A stretch of DNA of 32,200 nucleotides from Janthinobacterium sp. GW458P. Its GTDB lineage: Bacteria > Pseudomonadota > Gammaproteobacteria > Burkholderiales > Burkholderiaceae_D. Below, piece after piece: positions 23,382 to 30,741 of this stretch (positions are counted from its first letter, which is position 1; the number at the start of each line of letters is the position of its first letter). The stretch spans positions 13,967-46,166 of the forward strand of contig NZ_NEGZ01000047.1 in the NCBI RefSeq assembly GCF_002127585.1, in the 5' to 3' direction. A program made the translations under genes and the position numbers. The notes beneath the pieces are model-generated. The model searched no databases and was not told the origin of the DNA. It was given only the letters and a program-made list of their open reading frames with translations.

Positions 23382-24530
23382 ATGACTACCCTTCTTCAGC
23401 GTGACATTCAAACCTGGCGCGACATCGGCGGCCTGCACACGGCCGAGGAAATCGCCCACCAGCCGGCCATCTGGCGCGCACTGGCCGGCATTTTGCGCAA
23501 GGAGCAAGCCAGCCTGGCCGCCTTCCTCGGCGACGCGCTGTCCCATCCGCAGCAGCGCGTCATCCTGACGGGCGCCGGCAGCTCGGCGTATGTGGGCGAA
23601 ATCGTCGTCGACACCCTGAACGCGGCCTGGCCCGCGCAGATCCGCGCCATCGCCACCACGACTTTGCTGACCCACCATGAGCTGTACCTGGAGGCGGACG
23701 CGCCCACCCTGCTCGTCTCGTTTGCCCGCAGCGGCGACAGCCCGGAAAGCCTGGCGGCCGTCGAACTGCTGCGCCAGGTCGTGCCCGGCGCGCGCTTCCT
23801 GAATATCACCTGCAACGCCGACGGCAAGCTGGCGCGCCAGGGCGCCAACGACAGCAATACCTATAACCTGCTGATGCCGGAAGGCAGCTGTGACCGGGGC
23901 TTCGCCATGACCAGCAGCTTTAGCAGCATGCTGCTGGCGGCCCTGTCGGTACTGGGCAAGGAGTCGGATCTGACGCGCCTGGACACCCTGGCGCAGCTGG
24001 GCGAACAAGCCTTGCGCGACTGGTCGGCCCCCGTGGCGGAACTGGGCTCGCAGCCGGTACAGCGCGTCGTCTACCTGGGCAGCGGCCCGCTGGAAGCGCT
24101 GGCCAAGGAAGCGGCATTGAAGATCCTCGAATTGACGGGCGGCCGCGTGATGGCGATGGCCAATACCGCGCTGGGCTTCCGCCACGGCCCGAAATCGGCC
24201 GTCACCACGGAGTCGCTGGTGGTCCTGCTGCGCAGCAGCAAGCCGCTGGCGCGCCAGTACGAAGACGATCTCTTAAAAGAACTGCAGCGCGACAGCGTGG
24301 CGCAGCGCTGCCTGACGGTGGGCATCGGCGGCGACTTATCTGCCAACTTGGCGGCCGACGCGCCGGCCTGGCCCGACGCCTGGCTGGCCCCGCTGTGGCT
24401 GCTGATGGCGCAGCAATATGCGCTGCACCAGTCCGCGCTGCTGCAACTGCGCCCCGACAATCCATTCGCCGGCGGCATCGTCAACCGTGTCGTGCAGGGC
24501 GTCACCATCTATGGCCATGACCAATTCTAA
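23382..24530 (+). CDS. agaS: Galactosamine-6-phosphate deaminase/isomerase AgaS, 382 aa
   Basis: Cytoplasmic enzyme of the GalNAc/galactosamine pathway that converts galactosamine-6-phosphate to tagatose-6-phosphate plus ammonia. It has two SIS (sugar isomerase) domains. The first carries GAGSSA (residues 64-69) and SFARSGDSPES (113-123), which bind the sugar phosphate. The second carries YLGSGPLEALAKEAALKI (231-248) and GFRHGPKS (265-272). Length fits AgaS (about 380). The ATG at 23382 has little ribosome-binding sequence ahead of it (CTGACCTCAC). First gene of the plus-strand catabolic operon, divergent from GH31. GlmS- and FrlB-like SIS proteins are the alternative, but the deacetylase, kinase and KbaZ partners favour AgaS. 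Confidence 0.92.
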   Translation: MTTLLQRDIQTWRDIGGLHTAEEIAHQPAIWRALAGILRKEQASLAAFLGDALSHPQQRVILTGAGSSAYVGEIVVDTLNAAWPAQIRAIATTTLLTHHELYLEADAPTLLVSFARSGDSPESLAAVELLRQVVPGARFLNITCNADGKLARQGANDSNTYNLLMPEGSCDRGFAMTSSFSSMLLAALSVLGKESDLTRLDTLAQLGEQALRDWSAPVAELGSQPVQRVVYLGSGPLEALAKEAALKILELTGGRVMAMANTALGFRHGPKSAVTTESLVVLLRSSKPLARQYEDDLLKELQRDSVAQRCLTVGIGGDLSANLAADAPAWPDAWLAPLWLLMAQQYALHQSALLQLRPDNPFAGGIVNRVVQGVTIYGHDQF

Positions 24531-25470
24531 TTCCATCCAGGGCTTTCACGGCATCGACATCGGCGGCAGCAAGATGGAGCTGGTCGCCTTTGCCGACCGC
24601 GACGGCGCATTGACCGAGGTGTTCCGCGAGCGCGTGGCCACGCCGGGCGACGATTTTAGCGCCTTCGTGCAGGCTATCGTCGACCTGGTGGCCCATGGCG
24701 ATGCCGCCCTCGGCACGACGGCGCCCGTCGGCATCGGCTTGCCTGGCGTGATCGACAGCGCCACGGGCCGGCAGCTCAGTTCCAATGTGCCGGCGCTGAA
24801 CGGCCGCCTGGTGGCGCAGACGCTGCAGCAAACCTTGCAGCGCCCCGTCGCCATCGGCAACGATTGCCAGTGCTTCGCCCTGTCCGAAGCGCAGGGCGGC
24901 GCGGCCGAGAATGCCGCCAGCATGTTCGGCGCCATCCTTGGCACGGGCGCCGGCGGCGGCTACTGCGTGGGCGGCCAGCTGCTGCGCGGCTTTAACGGCG
25001 TGGCCGGCGAATGGGGCCACTGGAGTCTGCCCGCCACCCTGCTGGCGCAGCACGGTCTGGCCGAATACCCCTGCCCGTGCGGCAAGGCGGGCTGCCTGGA
25101 GCGCTACGTCTCCGGTCCCGCCATGCGCAAGCTGCACGCGCATTTCGGCGGCGACGGCGCCGAGCCGCTGGCCATCGTGGCGCGCGCCAATATGGGCGAC
25201 GCCGTGGCCCAGCGCACGGTGGCCGTGCACCTCGACGTGCTGGGCCACGCGCTGGCCGGCCTGGTGCTGGCCTACGACCCGCACGTCATCGTGCTCGGCG
25301 GCGGCCTGTCCAAGCTGCCGCACCTGTACGACAAGCTGCCGGCCGCCGTCAAGCGCCACCTGTTCCCCGGCGTGCACGTGCCGCCCATCCTGCCGCCGCT
25401 CTTTGGCGACGCCGGCGGCGCGCGCGGCGCGGCCCTTTTGATACGACAACATACAAAGGCATCATCATGA
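24511..25470 (+). CDS. agaK: ROK-family sugar kinase, predicted N-acetylgalactosamine kinase, 319 aa
   Basis: ATP-dependent cytoplasmic kinase expected to make GalNAc-6-phosphate, replacing the PTS used by enterobacteria. ROK hallmarks: phosphate-binding DIGGSK at residues 16-21; catalytic Asp118 in AIGNDCQCFA; ILGTGAGGGY (142-151); EWGH (167-170); and the zinc motif CPCGKAGCLE (188-197) with Cys188, Cys190 and Cys195 plus His170. The start is an ATG at 24511 or 24517, inside the end of agaS (14-20 bp overlap); neither has a strong ribosome binding site, pointing to translational coupling. The stop overlaps the next start as ATGA. Homologous ROK kinases phosphorylate GlcNAc or glucose; GalNAc is inferred from the operon, hence moderate confidence in the symbol. 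Confidence 0.85.
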   Translation: MAMTNSNSIQGFHGIDIGGSKMELVAFADRDGALTEVFRERVATPGDDFSAFVQAIVDLVAHGDAALGTTAPVGIGLPGVIDSATGRQLSSNVPALNGRLVAQTLQQTLQRPVAIGNDCQCFALSEAQGGAAENAASMFGAILGTGAGGGYCVGGQLLRGFNGVAGEWGHWSLPATLLAQHGLAEYPCPCGKAGCLERYVSGPAMRKLHAHFGGDGAEPLAIVARANMGDAVAQRTVAVHLDVLGHALAGLVLAYDPHVIVLGGGLSKLPHLYDKLPAAVKRHLFPGVHVPPILPPLFGDAGGARGAALLIRQHTKASS

Positions 25471-26813
25471 TGACGCAAGCGGAAAACCCGACTTTTACCC
25501 TGTCGCCCATCCAGCAAGTGATCAAGGCGCACCGCCGCGGCGAGCGCGTGGGACTGTACGCCGTCTGCTGCAGCCACCCGAGCGTGCTGCGCGCCGCCAT
25601 GCGCGTGGCCAGCGAATACGACACCGTGCTGCTGGTCGAGGCGACCTCGAACCAGGTCGACCAGTTCGGCGGCTACACGGGCATGACACCAAACGTTTTC
25701 CGCGACACCATGCTGGCACTGGCCCGCGAACAGGGTTTCCCCGCCAGCCGCCTGGTGCTGGGCGGCGACCACCTGGGTCCGAACGCCTGGCAGCACCTCG
25801 ATGCGGCCACCGCCATGGACCACGCCGAAACGCTGATCGCCGCGTATGCGTCGGCCGGCTTCCATAAAATCCACCTCGATTGCAGCATGCGCTGTGCCGA
25901 CGACCCCTTGCAGCTCGACGATGAAACCGTGGCCGCCCGTTCGGCGCGCCTGTGCATCGTCGCCGAAGCGGCGGCCGCCGCCGCCGGCTTCGCGCCGCCC
26001 GTCTACGTGATCGGCACGGAAGTGCCGATTCCCGGCGGCGAAGCGTCGCTGGCGCAGGCCGGCGCCGTCACCAGCCCGCAGGCCGCGCGCCGCACGCTGG
26101 ACGTGCACCGCCGCGCCTTCCTGGACAACGAGCTGCACGGCGCCTGGCGCCGCGTCATCGCCATGGTGGTGCAGCCTGGCGTCGATTTCGACCAGAGCAG
26201 CATCCAGCATTACGATGCGCAGGCCGCCGCCGAGCTGTCGGCCTTTGTCGCCGAGCAGCCCGGCCTCGTGTTCGAAGCCCATTCCACCGACTACCAGCGC
26301 GAATCGGCCCTGCACGCCATGGTGCGCGACCATTTCGCCATCCTGAAAGTGGGTCCGGCCGCCACCTTCGCCTTGCGCGAAGCGCTGTATGCGCTGTGCC
26401 AGATCGAGCAGGAGCTGCTGCCGGCGCACGCCACCTCGCAGCTGATGCAGGTGCTCGACGACGTGATGGTGGCCAAGCCGAAGAACTGGATCAAGCATTA
26501 CCTGGGCACGCCGCAAGAACAGCGATTGATGCGCCGCTACGGCTTGAGCGACCGCTGCCGCTACTACTGGGGCGAGCCGGAAGTGGCGGCCGCCGTCGGC
26601 AAGCTGCTGGCCAACCTCGACGCCGTGGCGATTCCGCTGCCGCTGCTGAGCCAGCACTTGCCGGAACAGTACCTGGCCGTGGTGCAGGGCGGGCTGCCGG
26701 CGCAGGCGCCGGCCTTGATCGAGCACAAGATCGGCAGCCTGCTGGCGCAATATGCGCGCGCCTGCAACCGCAATGCGGCGCTGCCCGTCATTGCCGAAGC
26801 GGCAATCTGTTAA
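25467..26813 (+). CDS. kbaZ: Tagatose-1,6-bisphosphate aldolase accessory subunit family (KbaZ/GatZ/AgaZ), 448 aa
   Basis: TIM-barrel protein of the GatZ/KbaZ family. Signatures include GLYAVCCSHPSVLRAAM (residues 29-45), EATSNQVDQFGGYTGM (58-73), LGGDHLGPNAW (98-108), KIHLDCSMRC and YVIGTEVPIPGGE. In E. coli these proteins are the non-catalytic partner that stabilises the class II aldolase KbaY/GatY; some authors instead label AgaZ a tagatose-6-phosphate kinase. It is slightly longer than the E. coli proteins (about 420-426 residues). The ATG at 25467 overlaps the kinase stop (ATGA) and has AAAGG upstream; the next codon is also ATG. No KbaY or kinase gene is next to it. A long ORF in the same frame extends upstream into the kinase gene and is not part of the protein. 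Confidence 0.9.
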   Translation: MMTQAENPTFTLSPIQQVIKAHRRGERVGLYAVCCSHPSVLRAAMRVASEYDTVLLVEATSNQVDQFGGYTGMTPNVFRDTMLALAREQGFPASRLVLGGDHLGPNAWQHLDAATAMDHAETLIAAYASAGFHKIHLDCSMRCADDPLQLDDETVAARSARLCIVAEAAAAAAGFAPPVYVIGTEVPIPGGEASLAQAGAVTSPQAARRTLDVHRRAFLDNELHGAWRRVIAMVVQPGVDFDQSSIQHYDAQAAAELSAFVAEQPGLVFEAHSTDYQRESALHAMVRDHFAILKVGPAATFALREALYALCQIEQELLPAHATSQLMQVLDDVMVAKPKNWIKHYLGTPQEQRLMRRYGLSDRCRYYWGEPEVAAAVGKLLANLDAVAIPLPLLSQHLPEQYLAVVQGGLPAQAPALIEHKIGSLLAQYARACNRNAALPVIAEAAIC

Positions 26814-26839
26814 GCTCGGTATTTTCACTTTTACCGAGC
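26814..26839 (+). promoter_or_regulatory. Perfect hairpin between kbaZ and agaR
   Basis: GCTCGGTA (26814-26821) and TACCGAGC (26832-26839) form a perfect eight-base-pair stem with a ten-base loop (TTTTCACTTT), immediately after the kbaZ stop codon. There is no T run after it. It could slow transcription or protect RNA ends and so set the level of the repressor relative to the enzymes; it could also be a DNA operator, since the loop contains a CACTTT run. Confidence 0.5.
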
Positions 26840-26847
26840 CCGCCACC

Positions 26848-27615
26848 ATGCGAAATACCAGCCAACGCCGTGAATCCATCCTCCAAATGCTTGCCCAGCA
26901 GGGCTCGGTGCAAGTGACCGATCTGGTGGAAAAGCTCGGCGTGTCCGCGGTCACCATCCGCAGCGACTTGAATGCGCTGGAAGCGCAAGGCATGGCCACG
27001 CGCAGCCACGGCGGCGCGACCCTGACGCGCACGCCGCCGCCCGAGCACACGATACGCCAGAAGGACGCCATCAACCACGAGCAGAAGGAGCGCATCGGCG
27101 CCTATGCGGCGCGGCTGGTGGAACCGGGCGACAACATCATCATCGACTCGGGCACCACCACCATCTCGCTGGCGCGCCATCTGCGCGACGCGACCGGCGT
27201 GACGGTGGCCACGAATGGCCTCAACATCGCCTGGGAGCTGGCCGACGCGCCCGGCGTGGACCTGATCCTCACGGGCGGCCTGCTGCGCAAGCAGTCGCTG
27301 TCGATCCAGGGCAGCCAGGCCGAAACCTGCTTGCAGGCCTACAGTTTCGACAAGCTGTTTCTGGGCGTGGACGGCTTCGACCTGCAGTTTGGCGTCACTA
27401 CCCACCATGAAGCGGAAGCGAGCCTGAACCACAAGATGGTGGAACGGGCGAAGAAAATCATCGTCCTCACGGACGCCTCCAAGTTCGGCCGCGTCAGCCT
27501 GCACCGCATCGTGCAGCTGGACCGCGTCGATACCGTCATCACCGATGCCAGCATCAGCCAGGAGTACCGCGAAGGGCTGCACAAGCTGGGCATCGAACTT
27601 TTTATAGCGGAATAA
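26848..27615 (+). CDS. agaR: DeoR/GlpR-family transcriptional repressor, AgaR-like, 255 aa
   Basis: Likely local regulator of the GalNAc genes. The N-terminal DeoR winged helix-turn-helix is at residues 7-58 (RRESILQMLAQQGSVQVTDL, LGVSAVTIRSDLNALEAQG, RSHGGA). The C-terminal DeoRC sensor domain, which binds a phosphosugar effector, has IIIDSGTTTISLARHL (97-112), VDLILTGGLLRKQSLSIQG, FLGVDGFDLQFGVTTHHEAE and KIIVLTDASKFGR. Length is typical. The ATG at 26848 follows kbaZ by 34 bases containing a hairpin; ORF sequence upstream lies in kbaZ. Only three bases separate it from the deacetylase gene. Being inside the operon it probably controls, it would be autoregulated. The CTTTCG elements upstream of agaS, GH31 and receptor 1 are its candidate operators. 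Confidence 0.9.
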   Translation: MRNTSQRRESILQMLAQQGSVQVTDLVEKLGVSAVTIRSDLNALEAQGMATRSHGGATLTRTPPPEHTIRQKDAINHEQKERIGAYAARLVEPGDNIIIDSGTTTISLARHLRDATGVTVATNGLNIAWELADAPGVDLILTGGLLRKQSLSIQGSQAETCLQAYSFDKLFLGVDGFDLQFGVTTHHEAEASLNHKMVERAKKIIVLTDASKFGRVSLHRIVQLDRVDTVITDASISQEYREGLHKLGIELFIAE

Positions 27616-27618
27616 CAC

Positions 27619-28713
27619 ATGCTGAGCGGCAGAATCCTTACCCCATCTGGCTGGATTACGGGCACCATCACTTTTGACCAGCGCATCGTCCAGATACAGG
27701 AAGACCCCGCCGCCGACAGCGCGCTGACCATCCTGCCCGGCTTCATCGACCTGCACGTGCACGGCGCGGCCGGCGTCGATATCATGGAAGGCGCAAACGC
27801 GGGCGCCAGCGTGGCGCAGGTGCATGCGCGCCACGGCACCACGGCCCTGCTGGGCACCACCCTGACGGCCAAGGAACCGTCGATCGTGCGCGCCCTGCAA
27901 GGCCTGGCCGGCGTCATCGCCGAACGCCCGTCCAACGGCGCGCGCATGCTGGGCGTGCACCTGGAAGGGCCGTTTTTAAATTTGCACCGCCTGGGCGCGC
28001 AGCCGCCCGACGTGGTGCAGGCCAGCCTGGCGCTGGTGCAGCGCTTCCACGCCATCGCGCCCATCAAGGTGCTGACCATGGCGCCGGAAATCGCCGGCCA
28101 CCTGGAACTGATCCCGCAACTGGCGGCCATGGGCATCCGCGTGCAGATCGGCCACAGCGCCGGCACGTATGACGAAGGCGTGGCGGCGCTGCAGGCCGGC
28201 GTCTCGGGCTTTACCCACCTGTACAACGGCATGACGGGCATGACGCACTACGACCCCGGCATGGTGGGCGCGGCGCTGGCGCATGCCGAATACGCGGAAA
28301 TCATCCCCGACCTGCAGCATGTGGCCAAGGGCGCCCTGCGCGCGGCCCTGCGCGCCATCCCCCGCCTGTACGGCGTGACGGACGCCACCTCGGCCACCGG
28401 CATGCCAGATGGCGAATACGGCCTGGGCACGCAGCGCGTCTACAAATGCATGGGCTGCGTGCGCCTGGCCACGGGCTCGCTGGCCGGCAGCGTGCTGACC
28501 ATGGACCAGGCGCTGCGCAATTTCGTCGACCTGGGCCTGGACCTGGCCGACGCCTCGAACCGCCTCTCGCTGTACCCCGCCGATTACCTGGGCGAATTCG
28601 AACGGGGCCGCCTGGCACCCGGCGCCTGGGCCGATATCGTCGTCCTCGATTCCCGGTTACAGCCGGTGTCCGTCTTCGTCGAAGGCGCGGCCATCGATCT
28701 TTCCACCCGCTAG
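27619..28713 (+). CDS. agaA: N-acetylgalactosamine-6-phosphate deacetylase (AgaA/NagA family), 364 aa
   Basis: Amidohydrolase-superfamily metalloenzyme that removes acetate from GalNAc-6-phosphate (or GlcNAc-6-phosphate) in the cytoplasm. Visible motifs: PGFIDLHVHG with His46 and His48; metal ligand Glu116 in VHLEGPFLN; His179 in QIGHSAGTYDEG; His200 in GFTHLYNGMTGM; catalytic Asp255 in GVTDATSATGMPDG; and a C-terminal LAPGAWADIVVLD returning to the beta-sandwich. All residues needed for activity appear present. It starts three bases after the agaR stop. NagA and AgaA cannot be separated by motif alone; the AgaS/KbaZ neighbours favour the galactosamine version. Its product feeds AgaS. Confidence 0.9.
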   Translation: MLSGRILTPSGWITGTITFDQRIVQIQEDPAADSALTILPGFIDLHVHGAAGVDIMEGANAGASVAQVHARHGTTALLGTTLTAKEPSIVRALQGLAGVIAERPSNGARMLGVHLEGPFLNLHRLGAQPPDVVQASLALVQRFHAIAPIKVLTMAPEIAGHLELIPQLAAMGIRVQIGHSAGTYDEGVAALQAGVSGFTHLYNGMTGMTHYDPGMVGAALAHAEYAEIIPDLQHVAKGALRAALRAIPRLYGVTDATSATGMPDGEYGLGTQRVYKCMGCVRLATGSLAGSVLTMDQALRNFVDLGLDLADASNRLSLYPADYLGEFERGRLAPGAWADIVVLDSRLQPVSVFVEGAAIDLSTR

Positions 28714-28751
28714 ACCCCTACCACCCACCTCAACCCCGTCCCGGAGTTACC

Positions 28752-30539
28752 ATGCACGACACGTCACACAAGGCCCCCGTGTGGGCCATGCGCTACCTGC
28801 TATTTATTGCCGGCATGGGGGGATTGCTGTATGGCATAGACATCGGCATCATCGCCGGCGCCCTGCCCTACCTGGAATCGACGGCCTCGGTGGCGTGGAA
28901 ACTGACGGCCCAGCAGCTGAGCTTCATCGTCGCCGCCGTGCTGCTGGGCTCGGTACTCTCGTCGCTGTTCGCCGGTGCCCTGGCCGACCTGCTGGGCCGG
29001 CGCTGGCTGATGTTCCTGGCCGGCGCCCTGTTCAGCGCCAGCATCCCGCTGATCGCGCTGGCCGACGGCTACACGCCGCTGCTGCTGGGACGCCTGCTGC
29101 AAGGCATCAGCGGCGGCCTGATCGGCGTCGTCGTGCCCCTGTACCTGGCCGAATGTCTGCCCGCGCAGCAGCGAGGACGCGGTGCCGCCCTGTTCCAGCT
29201 GCTGCTGACCATCGGCCTGGTGGCGGCCGCCCTGATCGGCCTGCTGCAGGCGCAGACGGTGGAAACGGCCACGCAGGCGGCGCAAGCGCTGCCGGAAGCA
29301 GACCGCATCGCCGCCATCTTCACGGCCAAGGATCACGCCTGGCGCAGCATCTTCTGGGTCTGCCTGACGCCAGGCCTCGTATTTACCATCGGCGCCCTGC
29401 TGCTGGCCGAATCGCCGCGCTGGCTGGTCCGCCGCGGCCGCATCGAACAGGCGCGCCAGTCGCTGCTGCGCACGCGCCTGCCCGCCGCCGCCGAGCTGGA
29501 GCTGCGCGAAATGCTCGATACGCCCGAGAACGCGGCCAAGGCCAGCGGCAAGGCGAAAGACCCGCTGCTGAGCCGCCGCTACGTGCTGCCCTTCCTGCTT
29601 GCGTGCCTGATCCTCGCCTGCACCCAGGCGACGGGCATCAATTCCATCCTCGCCTATGTCGTCAATATCTTGAACCAGGCGGGCCTGTCGGGCGCCTCGG
29701 CGAATATGGCAGATGTACTTTTAAAGGTACTTAACGCCGTGATGACGGTGGTGGCCGTGCTGCTGGTCGACCGCAAGGGCCGCAAGTTCCTGCTGATGCT
29801 GGGCACGGGCGGCATCATCGTCTCGCTGCTGGCGGCCGGCCTGCTGTTCCGCGGCGCGGAAGCCCACCTGGCCGACGTGCGCCCCGCCATCGCCGCCCAG
29901 GCGCACAACGACGGCCTGGCCGTCCACCTCGATGCACCGGCCCTGCAGGCCCTGGGCGCGGCCGCCGACGGCACGCCGCAGCAGCTGACCATCGCCTACG
30001 CCTACGGCCCCTTCACCAACGTAAAAAGCCTGCGCAGCGACGATCCCGTGCTGCGCCAGGTGACGATCGCCCGCGAAGACGCCGTGCAGGCCGACAGCGT
30101 GATCGGCGTATTCTTCCGCAAGCTGCACCTGAACCCGTTCGCCGACCCGGCCGCCGGGCGCGAGGCGCCGCTGCGCATCGAGAAGGCCAGCCTGGGTCCC
30201 GTGCCTTCTGCCACGCATGGCTGGCTGGTGGCCGTCGCCATCTGCGTGTTCGTCTCCAGCTTTGCCGTGGGACCGGGCGTGTGCGTGTGGCTGGCCCTGT
30301 CGGAGCTGATGCCGACGCGTATCCGTTCGAACGGCATGAGCATCGCCCTGCTGGTGAACCAGTTCGTCTCGACGGTGATCGCCGCCATCTTCCTGCCCAC
30401 CGTGGGCTTGCATGGCTATTCGACCCTGTTCTTCTTCGGCGCCGGCTGCACCGTGCTGTATTTCCTGGCCGCAGCAATTTTGCTCCCCGAAACGAAGGGC
30501 AAGACCCTGGAAGAGATCGAAGCGCACTTTTCCAGGTAA
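28752..30539 (+). CDS. MFS sugar porter with an unusual ~120-residue loop, predicted GalNAc transporter, 595 aa
   Basis: Inner-membrane transporter of the sugar porter family, probably a proton symporter bringing GalNAc to the ROK kinase. Family motifs: GGLLYGIDIGIIAGALPYLE (residues 23-42), ADLLGRRW (78-85), LLGRLLQGISGG (111-122), ESPRWLVRRGR (220-230), QATGINSILAY (292-302), VDRKGRKFL (339-347), SELMPTRIRSNGMS (517-530) and PETKGKTLEEIE (579-590). It is about 100-130 residues longer than typical sugar porters (460-490). The excess is mostly a hydrophilic stretch at about 367-489 in a loop between late membrane segments, plus a smaller one at about 168-195. GGAG precedes the ATG by five bases. 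Last gene of the operon, 38 bp after agaA and followed by a strong terminator. The substrate is inferred from position. Confidence 0.88.
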   Translation: MHDTSHKAPVWAMRYLLFIAGMGGLLYGIDIGIIAGALPYLESTASVAWKLTAQQLSFIVAAVLLGSVLSSLFAGALADLLGRRWLMFLAGALFSASIPLIALADGYTPLLLGRLLQGISGGLIGVVVPLYLAECLPAQQRGRGAALFQLLLTIGLVAAALIGLLQAQTVETATQAAQALPEADRIAAIFTAKDHAWRSIFWVCLTPGLVFTIGALLLAESPRWLVRRGRIEQARQSLLRTRLPAAAELELREMLDTPENAAKASGKAKDPLLSRRYVLPFLLACLILACTQATGINSILAYVVNILNQAGLSGASANMADVLLKVLNAVMTVVAVLLVDRKGRKFLLMLGTGGIIVSLLAAGLLFRGAEAHLADVRPAIAAQAHNDGLAVHLDAPALQALGAAADGTPQQLTIAYAYGPFTNVKSLRSDDPVLRQVTIAREDAVQADSVIGVFFRKLHLNPFADPAAGREAPLRIEKASLGPVPSATHGWLVAVAICVFVSSFAVGPGVCVWLALSELMPTRIRSNGMSIALLVNQFVSTVIAAIFLPTVGLHGYSTLFFFGAGCTVLYFLAAAILLPETKGKTLEEIEAHFSR

Positions 30540-30561
30540 CCAACTGTAGCACTCTCCTTTC

Positions 30562-30594
30562 CAGCCCCGGACCACCATCCGGGGCTGTTTTTTT
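30562..30594 (+). terminator. Intrinsic terminator closing the aga operon
   Basis: A perfect nine-base-pair stem, CAGCCCCGG (30562-30570) with CCGGGGCTG (30579-30587), an eight-base loop, then seven T (30588-30594). It begins 22 bases after the transporter stop codon. Confidence 0.92.
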
Positions 30595-30741
30595 GCCTGT
30601 CAGGCAAGTTTACAACGCTGGTGCGCACGGCACCGTACGGTTTTCCTTCTGGAATCATGGGCGCGTGGGCTAGAATCTGGCTGCGTCGTGCTACTCACGA
30701 GGCGGCAATGGCGCCATGACAAAAAACCACCAGGAGACACA

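Noticed and set aside
25011..25466. Upstream in-frame extension of the kbaZ ORF into the kinase gene
   Set aside because: The extension is an out-of-frame reading of the ROK kinase; the ATGA overlap and AAAGG site mark the true start at 25467.
26788..27960. 390-codon minus-strand ORF opposite agaR and agaA
   Set aside because: Antisense shadow; agaR and agaA have full sets of family motifs on the plus strand.
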